Positions 1 to 8,648 of a stretch of DNA of 64,000 nt are shown piece after piece; the first letter of the stretch is position 1; every line of letters starts with the position of its first letter. This DNA is from Pseudomonas fluorescens. Its GTDB lineage: Bacteria > Pseudomonadota > Gammaproteobacteria > Pseudomonadales > Pseudomonadaceae. A program made the translations under genes and the position numbers. Location of the stretch: positions 124,001 to 188,000 of the forward strand of contig NZ_CABVHK010000006.1 in NCBI RefSeq assembly GCF_902497785.1, in the 5' to 3' direction. Below the pieces are notes generated by a model. It had not been told where the DNA came from and made no database searches. It saw only the letters and a program-made list of their open reading frames with translations.

Positions 1-1119
1 ATCGATGGCCAGCGCGCAGGCCAGTTCGTCCATCGCGCACTCCAGCCCGATCAACCCAAGCGCCGCGCCCGGCGCGCGCATGTCCAGCGGAGTGAACACG
101 TCGAGCGGAACCAGCTTGTAGGTCAATTGCACGTTGTCGCAGTGATAAAGCATGCCGCTCCACTCCACCACGTGTTCGGTGAAATCCTCGAAACGCGACG
201 TTTGACCGATGGCGGTGTGAGCGACCGCGAGCAAGCGCCCATTGGCTGCCGCGCCCAATTGCAGACGCTGCAAGGTGCGCGGGCGATAGCCGAAGGTGAA
301 CATCTGCTGGCGCGTCAGCGTCACCCGAACCGAACGCTTGAGGTGCAGCGCCGCCATCACCGCCAGCGGCAGTTGATACTGCGGACGCAAACCCGAGCCG
401 AAGGCACCGCCCACATAGGCGGCGAAAATTCTGACCTGTTCTTCCTCAAGCCCGAAGACCTTCTGCACGTAAGACTGGCAGTTCTGCGGGCCTTGGGTCT
501 TGTCATGGATGTGCAGGCTGCCATCGGCCTGATACAGCACTGTGCTGGCGTGCGGTTCCATCGGGTTGTGGTGCTCGATGGGGGTGCTGTAGTTCAGGTC
601 CAGGCTGAGGGCCGCGCCGGCGAACTCGGCCTGAAAATTCCCACGAGGTTTGGGCAGTTCAGCGGGGGCCGGATGTGCTTCATCCTGCAGGACTGCCAGA
701 TCGGTCTGATGACGCTCCGCTTCGTATTCGATTGTGATCAACGAACCTGCATGACGCGCCAGTTCAAGGTTGTCGGCGACGACCAGCGCCAGTGGTTGTC
801 CGCTGTAAAGGACGCGGTCGTTGTACAACGGACGAAAAGGCGAGCCGTCTGCCGAGTCTGCATCTTCGTAGTCTTTGTCATAGCTGGCGACCGGCGGGCG
901 GTTGCTGTGATCGATAACGGCAATCACTCCCGGCAGCGCCAATGCCTTCGAAGCATCAATGTTGATCACCCGCCCGCGGGCGATAGTGCTGGAGACGACG
1001 CTGCCATGCAGCAAGCCTTCTTCGGGAAATTCCCCGGCATAACGGGCCTGGCCGGTCACTTTGAGATGGCCGTCGACCCGATCAACGGGTTGACCCATGG
1101 GTTTGGTCAATGTGTTCAT
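1..1119 (-). CDS. Molybdenum hydroxylase, molybdopterin-binding large subunit (partial)
   Basis: Large catalytic subunit of a xanthine dehydrogenase/aldehyde oxidase-family enzyme, carrying the molybdopterin cytosine dinucleotide site. The frame stays open for 373 codons from an ATG at 1119 to the window edge, so only the N-terminal half is present. The N-terminus reads MNTLTKPMGQPVDRVDG, the usual family opening, and the last visible residues (GLIGLECAMDELA) match the region before the main cofactor loops. The start overlaps the stop of the FAD subunit (ATGA), so the two are translationally coupled. The substrate cannot be read from sequence. The gene order resembles PaoABC-type aldehyde oxidoreductases. 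Confidence 0.9.
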   Translation of the reverse strand, partial: MNTLTKPMGQPVDRVDGHLKVTGQARYAGEFPEEGLLHGSVVSSTIARGRVINIDASKALALPGVIAVIDHSNRPPVASYDKDYEDADSADGSPFRPLYNDRVLYSGQPLALVVADNLELARHAGSLITIEYEAERHQTDLAVLQDEAHPAPAELPKPRGNFQAEFAGAALSLDLNYSTPIEHHNPMEPHASTVLYQADGSLHIHDKTQGPQNCQSYVQKVFGLEEEQVRIFAAYVGGAFGSGLRPQYQLPLAVMAALHLKRSVRVTLTRQQMFTFGYRPRTLQRLQLGAAANGRLLAVAHTAIGQTSRFEDFTEHVVEWSGMLYHCDNVQLTYKLVPLDVFTPLDMRAPGAALGLIGLECAMDELACALAID

Positions 1120-2105
1120 CAGGCGTGCCCTCCCTGCGCGGCATCGCTCAGCGCACGAATGATGGCTCGATGCGCCAATTGCACTTTAAAAGCGTTGTGT
1201 TCGAGCGGTTTGGCGTCTTTGAGCAAGGCATCGGCCGCCGCGCTGAAAGTCTCAAGGCTGGCCGGTTTGCCCGCCAGCCAGGCTTCGACGCCCTTGTCGC
1301 GCCAGGGTTTGTGCGCAACACCACCGAGCGCAAGACGCGCCTCACCGATAATCGGCCCATTCATATCAAGTGCCGCCGCCACGGAGACCAAGGCAAACGC
1401 ATAGGAGGCGCGGTCGCGAATCTTCAGGTAATGACTGTGAGCGCTAAAGCCGGCGGCGGGCAATTCAACAGCGGTGATCAGTTCATCGTCAGCCAATTGG
1501 TTGTCGCGCTCAGGCGCATCGCCCGGTAAACGATGGAAATCGGCAAATTCAATGGTTCGCGCGCCTTCGCGACCCTGCACATGGACTACCGCTTCGAGCG
1601 CTGCCAATGCAACGCACATGTCGGATGGATGCGTGGCGACGCACTGCGCACTCGCCCCGAGGATCGCGTGGATCCGGTTCAGTCCCTCGCGCGCCGGACA
1701 ACCACTGCCGGGCTCGCGTTTATTGCACGGCACGCCGGCGTCATAGAAGTAGTAGCAGCGCGTGCGTTGCAGCAGATTGCCGCCCGTGCTGGCCATGTTG
1801 CGCAGCTGCGGCGAAGCACCGGCCAGAATCGCTTGGGACAATAACGGATAGCGCTGTTCGATCAGTGGATGCCAGGCCAGATCCGCATTGCTGACCAGCG
1901 CACCGATCATCAACCCGCCGCTGGCCGTCTCGGTGACTTCACGCAACGGCAGCCCGGTGATGTCGATCAAGTGTTGCGGGCGGGTAATGTTTTCCTTCAT
2001 CAGATCCAGCAGGTTCGTACCGCCGGCAATGAAGCGCGATGCCGGGCCCGCGAGATGGACGGCGTCCTGTACGGAATCGGGCTTGGTGTAATGGAAAGGA
2101 TTCAT
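1119..2105 (-). CDS. Molybdenum hydroxylase, FAD-binding (medium) subunit
   Basis: FAD subunit that passes electrons between the iron-sulfur clusters and the final acceptor. The 328-residue length is normal. The FAD-binding stretch RFIAGGTNLLDLMK lies at residues 24-37 and the second flavin motif LRNMASTGGN at 101-110. Residues 117-136 form a loop with Cys117, Cys127 and Cys136 (CYYFYDAGVPCNKREPGSGC). That insertion is typical of PaoB/YagS-like subunits, which carry an additional [4Fe-4S] cluster, and is absent from plain xanthine dehydrogenases. The gene sits between the 2Fe-2S and molybdopterin subunits with ATGA overlaps at both ends. This favours an aldehyde oxidoreductase over a purine hydroxylase. 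Confidence 0.9.
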   Translation of the reverse strand: MNPFHYTKPDSVQDAVHLAGPASRFIAGGTNLLDLMKENITRPQHLIDITGLPLREVTETASGGLMIGALVSNADLAWHPLIEQRYPLLSQAILAGASPQLRNMASTGGNLLQRTRCYYFYDAGVPCNKREPGSGCPAREGLNRIHAILGASAQCVATHPSDMCVALAALEAVVHVQGREGARTIEFADFHRLPGDAPERDNQLADDELITAVELPAAGFSAHSHYLKIRDRASYAFALVSVAAALDMNGPIIGEARLALGGVAHKPWRDKGVEAWLAGKPASLETFSAAADALLKDAKPLEHNAFKVQLAHRAIIRALSDAAQGGHA

Positions 2106-2635
2106 TGGCCACCTCCTTGCCCGTGGCGTTCACGGCAGGCAGGAAGGGCTTCTTCGATGGCGTCACGAATATTGCTGTAAGCGCCGCAACGGCAAAGATT
2201 GCCGCTCATCAGTTCTTTGATCTCTGCGCTGGTCTGCGCCCGTCCTTCGTTGACCAGACCTATCGCGGAACAAATCTGCCCCGGCGTGCAATAGCCGCAC
2301 TGGAAGGCGTCGTGTTTGATGAAGGCTTGCTGCATCGGGTGCAATTCGTCGCCGCTGGCCAAACCTTCAACCGTGGTCAGCTCGGCACCATCGCACATCA
2401 CCGCCAGTGTGAGGCAGGCGTTGACCCGCTTGCCATTCAGCAACACCGTGCATGCGCCGCACTGACCGTGGTCACAGCCTTTTTTCGTACCGATCAGGTC
2501 AAGTTGCTCACGCAACAGATCCAGCAATGTGGTCCAGGGCAGGACCTCCAATTGTCGGTCCTGGCCATTGAGCGTCAGGTGGATCGGGTGACGAACGAAG
2601 GACGGCTGCGCCGCCTCGGAAAGGGTCGCGTTCAT
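2102..2635 (-). CDS. Molybdenum hydroxylase, [2Fe-2S] small subunit
   Basis: Electron-transfer subunit with two [2Fe-2S] clusters. The plant-ferredoxin-like cluster uses Cys54, Cys59, Cys62 and Cys74 (GCDHGQCGAC...C). The second uses Cys113, Cys116, Cys148 and Cys150 (CGYC...CRC). The ATG at 2635 is preferred over a GTG at 2641 because a GAGGTG ribosome-binding site lies just upstream and would overlap the GTG. The protein is 177 residues, with no twin-arginine signal, whereas E. coli PaoA is longer and Tat-exported. This complex is therefore probably cytoplasmic. It is the first gene of the three-gene operon. Confidence 0.92.
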   Translation of the reverse strand: MNATLSEAAQPSFVRHPIHLTLNGQDRQLEVLPWTTLLDLLREQLDLIGTKKGCDHGQCGACTVLLNGKRVNACLTLAVMCDGAELTTVEGLASGDELHPMQQAFIKHDAFQCGYCTPGQICSAIGLVNEGRAQTSAEIKELMSGNLCRCGAYSNIRDAIEEALPACRERHGQGGGQ

Positions 2636-2767
2636 AAACACCTCACGGTTGGTCGTACATTCGCGGCGTTTTGACGAACCGCCGTCATAAGGGGTACGAC
2701 TTCGGGGGTGTTTGAGTGTTCAAGAAGATTGATCTGTGGCGAAGGACCTTTCTACTTCGCCACCACG

Positions 2768-3319
2768 CTAAACCACCAACTCTCCCGCGACTGCCGCTCG
2801 CGCAGCTTTACCGCACAGTTGCTCCACCAGCGTCAGCGCAAACTCCAGCGCGCCTCCCGACCCTTGCGCGGTGATGCAGTTGCCGTCGACCACCACCGGT
2901 TGGTCGACAAAAGTGCAGCCTGACAGTTGATGACTGGCCGAGGGGAGGCACGTCATCCGTCGCTGACGCAGCACGCCAAAGGTTTGCAGAGCTACCGCCG
3001 GGGCCTCGGCGATGGCGGCGAACAGGCGACCGGCCGCGGCCTGATCCTTGAGCAATTGTTGCAAGGGTTGATGGGCGGCCAGATGTTGCGCGCCGACGGC
3101 GCCGCCGGGCAGTGCGATCAGATCGAAGGGCTGGGCCAGTAAATCCACCAACATCGCGTCAGTCGTCACCCGCGTGCCGCGGGCACAGGTGAGCATGCGG
3201 CGTCCCTCGATGCTGGCCACCACCACTTCAACCTTGGCGCGGCGCAGCACATCGATCAGCGTCACTGATTGCAGGTCATCGATGCCCTCGGCGAGGGTAA
3301 TCAGGGCTCTAAAGGTCAT
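2768..3319 (-). CDS. DJ-1/PfpI-fold protein lacking the catalytic Cys and Glu
   Basis: The 183-residue protein aligns along its whole length with DJ-1/YajL: N-terminal RALITLAEGIDDLQSV, the ALPGG loop at 69-73, and a C-terminal TAQGSGGALEFAL. The nucleophile-elbow motif, normally AAICA(A/G)P, reads AAIAEAP at 101-107, so the reactive cysteine is Ala104. The acidic partner (Glu in GSEETEAV of YajL) is Gln17. Both residues needed for the known chemistry are gone, while the LPGG and glycine-rich elements remain. A TTG at 3334 is an alternative start, but the ATG at 3319 fits family N-termini better. It is probably a pseudoenzyme with a binding or regulatory role. No operon partner is evident. 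Confidence 0.85.
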   Translation of the reverse strand: MTFRALITLAEGIDDLQSVTLIDVLRRAKVEVVVASIEGRRMLTCARGTRVTTDAMLVDLLAQPFDLIALPGGAVGAQHLAAHQPLQQLLKDQAAAGRLFAAIAEAPAVALQTFGVLRQRRMTCLPSASHQLSGCTFVDQPVVVDGNCITAQGSGGALEFALTLVEQLCGKAARAAVAGELVV

Positions 3320-3385
3320 GGGCACAGTCCGCAAGATAATCTTTAAAGCGTAGACAGCTTTCCAGACCCTTGTTCGAGCCGGCCG

Positions 3386-3832
3386 TTACTTGATGTAAAG
3401 CTGCGTTGACATCGTATTGCCCGGCGCATTGATCGACGTGTTGCTGAAGGTGAACGTGCCCTCCTGCTTGCCGGCCAGATCGAACACATACACAAAGCCG
3501 ACCGTTTTCCTGCCGGCGCTGCATTCGGTGAGATTGCCATTATCGAAGGCGCAGACCGGGGTCTTGGTACCGTTCACGTCGAAACCGTCCAGCCCGACAT
3601 GCGCCGAGCGACCGTAGCCGACCTCCAGCACATAGACTTTGATGTTCGGCCCACGGTGATCGCAGCGCGTCTTCGCCTGCCCTTCACCAATGTCTTCAAA
3701 TCCACAGGCCGGTGACTCGACCTTGAGCACCTTGACCTGGCTCAACGGCGCAGCCGCAGCCGCCGAGGCTGTTGGCGCGCCCAGTAGCAAGGCGATCATT
3801 ATTCCAAATACGCTAAACAGACGCTTTTTCAT
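3386..3832 (-). CDS. Small secreted protein, possibly DUF4879 family
   Basis: 148 residues starting at MKKRLFSVFG. A classical signal peptide (positively charged N-terminus, hydrophobic core, ASA cleavage region at about residues 20-26) predicts export to the periplasm or medium. The mature part has four cysteines in two pairs (CGF...RCD and VCAF...ECSAG), consistent with disulfides, and a beta-rich composition with no transmembrane segment. It reminds me of the DUF4879/YolA-like secreted proteins, but that is recall and not a motif proof. The frame extends upstream to 3964, but the signal peptide fixes the start at 3832. Function unknown. Confidence 0.7.
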   Translation of the reverse strand: MKKRLFSVFGIMIALLLGAPTASAAAAAPLSQVKVLKVESPACGFEDIGEGQAKTRCDHRGPNIKVYVLEVGYGRSAHVGLDGFDVNGTKTPVCAFDNGNLTECSAGRKTVGFVYVFDLAGKQEGTFTFSNTSINAPGNTMSTQLYIK

Positions 3833-4051
3833 GCAACACCCCGCCCCAAAACCAGCGCGCAGTATGGCGCACTTGGCTTTAACGCAAAACATCGACGACG
3901 ATCGCAGCCATAAGCAGCCACAGACCCACGCTACTGGTATGATGCGCGGCTTTTTCCGACCCACAGAAAATTACCAGGCGCCTGCAGCGGTCTGTGCTTT
4001 GCTGTTGAGGTCGATACATTCACGGCGCCGGGCGCGCCACGGGGAGCAGAC

Positions 4052-5347
4052 ATGCTGGAAAGGCTGTTTCAACTCAAGGCACACAACACCAACGTGCGGA
4101 CCGAGATTCTTGCGGGCGTCACGACCTTCCTGGCCATGGCCTACATTCTGTTCGTCAACCCGAGCATCCTCGGCGAGACTGGCATGGACAAGGGCGCGGT
4201 GTTTGTCGCGACCTGCCTGGCTGCCGCCATCGGCTCGACGGTGATGGGACTGATCGCCAACTACCCGATCGCCCTCGCACCGGGCATGGGCCTGAACGCC
4301 TTCTTCACTTACACCGTCGTCCTGCACATGGGTCATACGTGGCAAGTGGCACTGGGTGCGGTGTTCATCTCGGCGGTGCTGTTCTTCCTGCTGTCGATAT
4401 TCCGCATCCGGGAATGGATCATCAACAGCATCCCGCTGCCGCTGCGCTCGGCGATTGCCGCCGGGATCGGCCTGTTTCTTGCGCTGATCGCCCTGCACAA
4501 CGCCGGCATCGTGGTCAGTAACCCGGCGACCATGGTCGGCCTCGGTGACTTGAAACAACCGGCACCGATTCTGGCGACCCTGGGTTTTGCCCTGATCGTC
4601 GCCCTCGAAGCGCTGGCCGTCCGCGGTGCGGTCCTGATCGGGATTCTGGTCGTGACCATTGCGTCGATTGCCCTCGGCTTCACCCCGTTCGGCGGCGTGA
4701 TGTCGATGCCGCCATCGTTGGCGCCGACGTTCCTGCAACTGGACATCAAAGGCGCATTGGACATCGGTCTGGTGAGCGTGATTTTCGCTTTCCTGTTCGT
4801 TGACCTGTTCGACAACTCCGGCACGCTGATCGGCGTCGCCAAACGCGCCGGCCTGATGGGCAAGGACGGTCACATGCCGAAAATGGGCCGCGCCCTGATC
4901 GCGGACAGCACCGCCGCCATGGCCGGTTCACTGCTGGGTACTTCCACCACCACCAGCTACATTGAATCCGCAGCCGGCGTCAGCGCCGGTGGCCGCACCG
5001 GTCTGACGGCCGTCGTGGTCGCCATCCTGTTCCTGCTGGCGTTGTTCTTCTCGCCACTGGCCGCCAGCGTTCCGGCATTCGCCACCGCGCCTGCGCTGCT
5101 GTTCGTCGCCGTATTGATGACTTCCGGCCTGGCCGAAATAGACTGGGACGACATCACGGTTGCCGCACCGGTGGTGATCACTGCGCTGGCCATGCCGTTC
5201 ACTTATTCCATCGCCAACGGCATCGCCTTCGGTTTCATTTCCTGGACCGCAATCAAACTGTTGTCCGGCCGCGGCCGCGAGCTGAACCCGGCGCTGGTGA
5301 TTCTGTCGATTCTGTTCGTGATCAAGTTGGGTTGGTTCAACGCATGA
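4052..5347 (+). CDS. NCS2-family purine permease (AzgA-like)
   Basis: 431-residue inner-membrane proton symporter of the AzgA-like branch of nucleobase:cation symporter 2, which imports adenine, guanine or hypoxanthine. It opens with [36 protein letters not shown], a hallmark of this branch (quoted here in part: [13 protein letters not shown]), and carries [11 protein letters not shown] in TM3 and the [15 protein letters not shown] segment with the substrate-binding TM10 residues. About 12-14 hydrophobic segments span the protein. Its stop overlaps the trmA start (ATGA), suggesting co-transcription. A TATGAT sequence at 3938-3943 could be a -10 box. The exact purine specificity cannot be assigned. 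Confidence 0.9.
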   Translation: MLERLFQLKAHNTNVRTEILAGVTTFLAMAYILFVNPSILGETGMDKGAVFVATCLAAAIGSTVMGLIANYPIALAPGMGLNAFFTYTVVLHMGHTWQVALGAVFISAVLFFLLSIFRIREWIINSIPLPLRSAIAAGIGLFLALIALHNAGIVVSNPATMVGLGDLKQPAPILATLGFALIVALEALAVRGAVLIGILVVTIASIALGFTPFGGVMSMPPSLAPTFLQLDIKGALDIGLVSVIFAFLFVDLFDNSGTLIGVAKRAGLMGKDGHMPKMGRALIADSTAAMAGSLLGTSTTTSYIESAAGVSAGGRTGLTAVVVAILFLLALFFSPLAASVPAFATAPALLFVAVLMTSGLAEIDWDDITVAAPVVITALAMPFTYSIANGIAFGFISWTAIKLLSGRGRELNPALVILSILFVIKLGWFNA

Positions 5348-6423
5348 CTTTTGATTCCCAGGCTTACACTCTCCAGCTCGAAAAAAAGGCCTCGCGTCTG
5401 CGTGACCTGCTGGCGCCATTCGACGCGCCGGAACCGACGGTATTTGACTCGCCGCTGAAAAACTTCCGCCTGCGTGCCGAATTTCGCCTGTGGCGCGAAG
5501 CCGGCGAGCGCCACTACGCAATGTTTTCCCAGGACGACAAACGCACGCCGATCCTGATTGAAGAATTCCCGATTGCCAGCCTGCGCATCAATGAGCTGAT
5601 GCCGCAATTGAAAGCGGCGTGGCAAGCCAGCGCGGCCCTGAGCCACAAGCTGTTTCAGGTGGAGTTTCTGACCACCCTGGCCGGCGATGCGATGATCACG
5701 CTGTGCTATCACCGTCCGCTGGACGAACACTGGCACGCGGCGGCATCGAAACTGGCCGCCGACCTGAACGTCAGCGTGATCGGTCGCTCGAAGGGCAAAC
5801 GCGAAGTGATCGGCCATGATTACGTGGTCGAAAAACTGCAAGTCGGCGGCCGCACGTTCAGCTATCGCCAGCCGGAAGGCGCGTTCACTCAGCCCAACGG
5901 CACCGTGAATCAGAAAATGCTGAACTGGGCCTACGACGCCCTCGGCGTCCGCCCGGACGATTTGCTGGAGCTGTATTGCGGCAACGGCAATTTCACCCTG
6001 CCGCTGGCGACCCGCGTGCGCAAAGTGCTGGCCACCGAAATCAGCAAAACCTCGGTCAACGCAGCGCTGAGCAACCTCAGCGAGAACGCGGTGGATAACG
6101 TCACGCTGGTGCGATTGTCGGCCGAAGAGCTGACCGAAGCGCTGAACGAAGTGCGCCCGTTCCGGCGTTTGCACGGCATCGATCTCAAGAGCTACGCGTT
6201 CGGTAGCGTTTTCGTCGACCCGCCTCGCGCCGGCATGGACCCAGACACCTGCGAGCTGACCCGGCGTTTCGACAACATTCTGTATATTTCCTGCAACCCG
6301 GAAACGTTGGCAGCCAACATCGCCCAGTTGCACGACACGCACCGCATTACGCGCTGTGCGATGTTTGATCAGTTTCCGTGGACTCATCATATGGAGTCCG
6401 GGGTGTTGCTGACACGTCGTTAA
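5344..6423 (+). CDS. trmA: tRNA (uracil-5-)-methyltransferase TrmA
   Basis: Makes 5-methyluridine at position 54 of the tRNA T loop using S-adenosylmethionine. 359 residues, the usual TrmA length, and no N-terminal TRAM or iron-sulfur cysteines, which separates it from RlmC/RlmD. Motifs: SAM-binding [24 protein letters not shown], and the catalytic cysteine in [11 protein letters not shown]. The ATG at 5344 overlaps the permease stop and begins [12 protein letters not shown] as in other TrmA proteins. An upstream in-frame ATG at 5332 lies inside the permease and is less likely. Confidence 0.95.
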   Translation: MTFDSQAYTLQLEKKASRLRDLLAPFDAPEPTVFDSPLKNFRLRAEFRLWREAGERHYAMFSQDDKRTPILIEEFPIASLRINELMPQLKAAWQASAALSHKLFQVEFLTTLAGDAMITLCYHRPLDEHWHAAASKLAADLNVSVIGRSKGKREVIGHDYVVEKLQVGGRTFSYRQPEGAFTQPNGTVNQKMLNWAYDALGVRPDDLLELYCGNGNFTLPLATRVRKVLATEISKTSVNAALSNLSENAVDNVTLVRLSAEELTEALNEVRPFRRLHGIDLKSYAFGSVFVDPPRAGMDPDTCELTRRFDNILYISCNPETLAANIAQLHDTHRITRCAMFDQFPWTHHMESGVLLTRR

Positions 6424-6445
6424 TGGGCGCCACCCCCTGCAAAAC

Positions 6446-6469
6446 AGCCGTCAATTCGACGGCTTTTTT
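6446..6469 (+). terminator. Rho-independent terminator after trmA
   Basis: A 7-bp stem AGCCGTC/GACGGCT with a 5-base AATTC loop is followed by a T run, 22 bases after the trmA stop. An A run precedes the stem, so it could also end the converging DUF2442 transcript. Confidence 0.85.
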
Positions 6470-6477
6470 GTGTGCGC

Positions 6478-6924
6478 TCAAACGGTCACATCGGGCTTGC
6501 GCGGGCGCCCACCCTTGCGACCATTGGCCCGCGCGGCTTCGGCTTTGGCAGCGCTGCTTTGGCGGCCATTGCGCGCCGCGATCACCGAGGCGGCCATGTC
6601 CATCAGCGGTTTGCTCGCCGAAATCATCCCGGCGATAGACACCTGCAAATCCCTGCCCTCGTGGCACAGGGCAGTCCCGGAAAAGCCGACTTTCAGCTCG
6701 GCGAAATCCTCGGCATCGAAATCATCGAATTCCGGATAATGCTGCACGGGCAGCAGCACGCCGCTGCCATCAATGAAACTCACGGCCAGGCACGGGTCCA
6801 GAAAGGCCACCGCGGTCACCTGCAAACTGCTTTTGTGGCGCACTTGCCCACGCCGGATGGCTTCATCCAGCGAGGCCTCGGTCACAGGCCGATCCACCCC
6901 CGTTCCTGCCTCTATCGTTATCAT
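6478..6924 (-). CDS. DUF2442 domain protein, possible antitoxin-like partner
   Basis: 148 residues with a DUF2442 core at about residues 25-95 (VTAVAFLDPCLAVSFIDG and the acidic PEFDDFDAED stretch). The basic C-terminal tail ends ANGRKGGRPRKPD, and its GRPRK is an AT-hook-like minor-groove DNA-binding motif. The ATG overlaps the stop of the upstream DUF4160 gene (ATGA), so the pair is translationally coupled. DUF4160 and DUF2442 genes are frequently adjacent in bacteria and are often regarded as a toxin-antitoxin-like pair. That functional reading is inference. A frame running further upstream to 7068 is excluded by the DUF4160 gene. Confidence 0.8.
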   Translation of the reverse strand: MITIEAGTGVDRPVTEASLDEAIRRGQVRHKSSLQVTAVAFLDPCLAVSFIDGSGVLLPVQHYPEFDDFDAEDFAELKVGFSGTALCHEGRDLQVSIAGMISASKPLMDMAASVIAARNGRQSSAAKAEAARANGRKGGRPRKPDVTV

Positions 6925-7349
6925 AATTTGATCTCCACGCCCTCCAGAACGCCCATCAGCGCCAGCAGGGTCTTGTTTGTCCTTGGCTCGTAGCAAGCCG
7001 AATAAATCATGTTGGTGGTACTGGCAATTCGTTTCATCACCACGACTTCGCTGGTTTGCCAGTCCCATATCTGATGATCAAGACAGACCGTATGCAGCTT
7101 TTCCCACCAGATTGTCCGCGCGCGACGCAAATGGGCGGGTTGCCTGAGTGCGTGACGTAATCCTTCCAGCACTGCCATGGTTGGCCGGTTTGAATGAGGA
7201 ACCACATCCCACAACTCAACCCTGTTGTGCCAGAAGCTGAATTTGAAGCGCGCACTCCAGGCCCCGGCGTCCACATGAGCGTGTGGCGGACAGTGTTCGT
7301 CGCCCAACATGATCACCATCGCAAGCCCCTTGTAGCTGAACAATTTCAT
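6921..7349 (-). CDS. DUF4160 domain protein, possible toxin-like partner
   Basis: 142 residues. The DUF4160 signature lies in the first third: MVIMLGDEHCPPHAHVDAG followed by ARFKF. The HxPPHxHV histidines and acidic residues suggest a metal- or nucleotide-binding site but no enzyme activity is established. The C-terminal part (residues 95-142, TSEVVVMKRIASTTNM onward) appears longer than the minimal domain. The gene leads a two-gene operon with the DUF2442 gene. An inverted repeat covers its translation-initiation region, which would allow autoregulation. Confidence 0.78.
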   Translation of the reverse strand: MKLFSYKGLAMVIMLGDEHCPPHAHVDAGAWSARFKFSFWHNRVELWDVVPHSNRPTMAVLEGLRHALRQPAHLRRARTIWWEKLHTVCLDHQIWDWQTSEVVVMKRIASTTNMIYSACYEPRTNKTLLALMGVLEGVEIKL

Positions 7350-7351
7350 GC

Positions 7352-7370
7352 TAACCCATCCGTTAGGTTA
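7352..7370 (-). promoter_or_regulatory. Inverted repeat over the DUF4160 ribosome-binding region
   Basis: TAACC-N9-GGTTA arms lie 3-21 bases upstream of the DUF4160 ATG (7349) and cover the GGATGG that acts as its Shine-Dalgarno sequence. A further CATCCG copy follows at 7374-7379. This placement is what an autoregulatory operator or a translation-blocking hairpin would show. No experimental support. Confidence 0.4.
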
Positions 7371-7564
7371 ATCCATCCGAAGACTCGTCATTCCCTGAAC
7401 AATCCGATAACTGGTGCAGACATAAACACTGTCACCCGAATTTCAGACTAGCGTCACAAACCCTCCCGAGCGCGCCGATCAGGGGCAAAAATGGTAAGCA
7501 ATCCTTTCGCAAATTTGATAAACACTGCGTCAGGCACATCATTTGATCCCCGGTGTAATCAATC

Positions 7565-8476
7565 ATGCAGCGACAATTCGACGATCTTCAGCTCGGCAGC
7601 ATCGAGCTGTTTTGCCACGCCGCAGAAGCAGGCAGTTTCACCGCCGCTGCGCTGGTGGCCGGGGTGACGCCCGCTGCGGTAAGCCGTTCCGTGTCGCGCA
7701 TGGAGGAACGCTTGGGCGTGCGGTTGTTCGCGCGTACCACCCGCAGCGTAAAACTCACCGACAGCGGTCGCCGCTATTACGAAGAATGCCGTCAGGCGCT
7801 GGCACAGTTGATCGAGGCCCAGCGCGAAGTCATGGGCCAGCAACAGGAGCCTTCCGGCACGTTGCGCATCAGTATTCCTACTACCTATGCACACCACCGG
7901 ATCCTGCCGTTGCTCCCCGCTTTTCGGGAGCGCTTTCCACAGGTCAAAGTCGAGTCGCACATCAGCAATCGCAACATCGATTTTGTGGGTGAGGGCTATG
8001 ACATGGCCATTCGCGTGCGGGCGATTCCGGATTCCGGATTGATCGCCCGGCAGCTTGAGGATGCTGCGCTGGTGTTGATCGCCAGCCCCGAATACCTGAA
8101 ACGCGCGGGACCGCTGCAAACCCTGGACGACCTCAAGCAACACGAGTGCATTCAGTACGAGTTGCCCAGCAGCGGTCGGCGGATCGCCTGGCTGTTCAAT
8201 GACGATGGCGAGCAGCGCGAGATTCTCGCCGAGGGCAATTTCAGTTGTTCCGACGATGTGCTGGGGGGCGTCACGCTAGCTAAACACGGGGCCGGGCTGT
8301 TCCAGACCTATCGGTTCATCGTCGAGAAAGAACTGGCGGAGGGATCGCTGGTGGAAGTGCTCAAAACCTGTGGCGGACGTTCACGGCCGTTCACCTTGCT
8401 CTACCCGCAAACCCGCCACATGCCGCTGCGGGTCAGGGCGTTCATTGATTTTCTGGTTGAGCATCTCCCACGTTAA
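7565..8476 (+). CDS. LysR-family transcriptional regulator
   Basis: 303 residues. The N-terminal winged helix-turn-helix at about 8-65 (SIELFCHAAEAGSFTAAA, TPAAVSRSVSRMEERLG, LFARTTRSVKLTDSG) belongs to the CrgA/DmlR-like LysR group, and the effector-binding domain covers about 92-297. No gene is divergent from it within 200 bp (the DUF4160 operon is the nearest), so its target is not obvious. It is transcribed in the same direction as aroQ, which starts 172 bp downstream behind its own promoter. It may be an independent regulator; a role in quinate metabolism is not demonstrated. Confidence 0.9.
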   Translation: MQRQFDDLQLGSIELFCHAAEAGSFTAAALVAGVTPAAVSRSVSRMEERLGVRLFARTTRSVKLTDSGRRYYEECRQALAQLIEAQREVMGQQQEPSGTLRISIPTTYAHHRILPLLPAFRERFPQVKVESHISNRNIDFVGEGYDMAIRVRAIPDSGLIARQLEDAALVLIASPEYLKRAGPLQTLDDLKQHECIQYELPSSGRRIAWLFNDDGEQREILAEGNFSCSDDVLGGVTLAKHGAGLFQTYRFIVEKELAEGSLVEVLKTCGGRSRPFTLLYPQTRHMPLRVRAFIDFLVEHLPR

Positions 8477-8563
8477 AGATCGCCGCTTCGTAGGAACTGC
8501 AGGCTGCGATCGTTAAAATCGTCCGATCACCGCACACAAAACCCCAACACGGCGCCTCTTCAA

Positions 8564-8590
8564 TTGACCAAATTAACCAGCTGGTACAAT
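8564..8590 (+). promoter_or_regulatory. Promoter and embedded 16-bp operator upstream of aroQ
   Basis: A TTGACC -35 (8564-8569) and TACAAT -10 (8585-8590) flank the near-palindrome TTAACC-AGCT-GGTACA (8573-8588), which fills the spacer and overlaps the -10. The 15-bp spacer is short. A repressor bound here would block polymerase. The same half-sites in the same order (read on the other strand TGTACY-N4-GGTTAR) recur at 13059-13074 upstream of the quiC/MFS pair. The adjacent TetR regulator is the obvious candidate to bind both. Confidence 0.6.
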
Positions 8591-8648
8591 TTAACTCCAC
8601 AGGCTGATTCACCAGCCAATGCCAAAAATAATAAGTGGAGAGACCCTG

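Noticed and set aside
127..1404. 425-codon plus-strand frame
   Set aside because: Antisense shadow of the molybdopterin and FAD subunit genes; GC-rich DNA leaves it open. The minus-strand products are recognisable families.
3938..3943. Possible purine riboswitch or strong promoter before the permease gene
   Set aside because: Only a TATGAT -10-like sequence is visible; no purine aptamer core or clear -35.
3971..4873. 300-codon minus-strand frame opposite the purine permease
   Set aside because: Composition (Asp/Gln/Arg-rich) is that of an antisense reading; the plus strand encodes a clear NCS2 protein.
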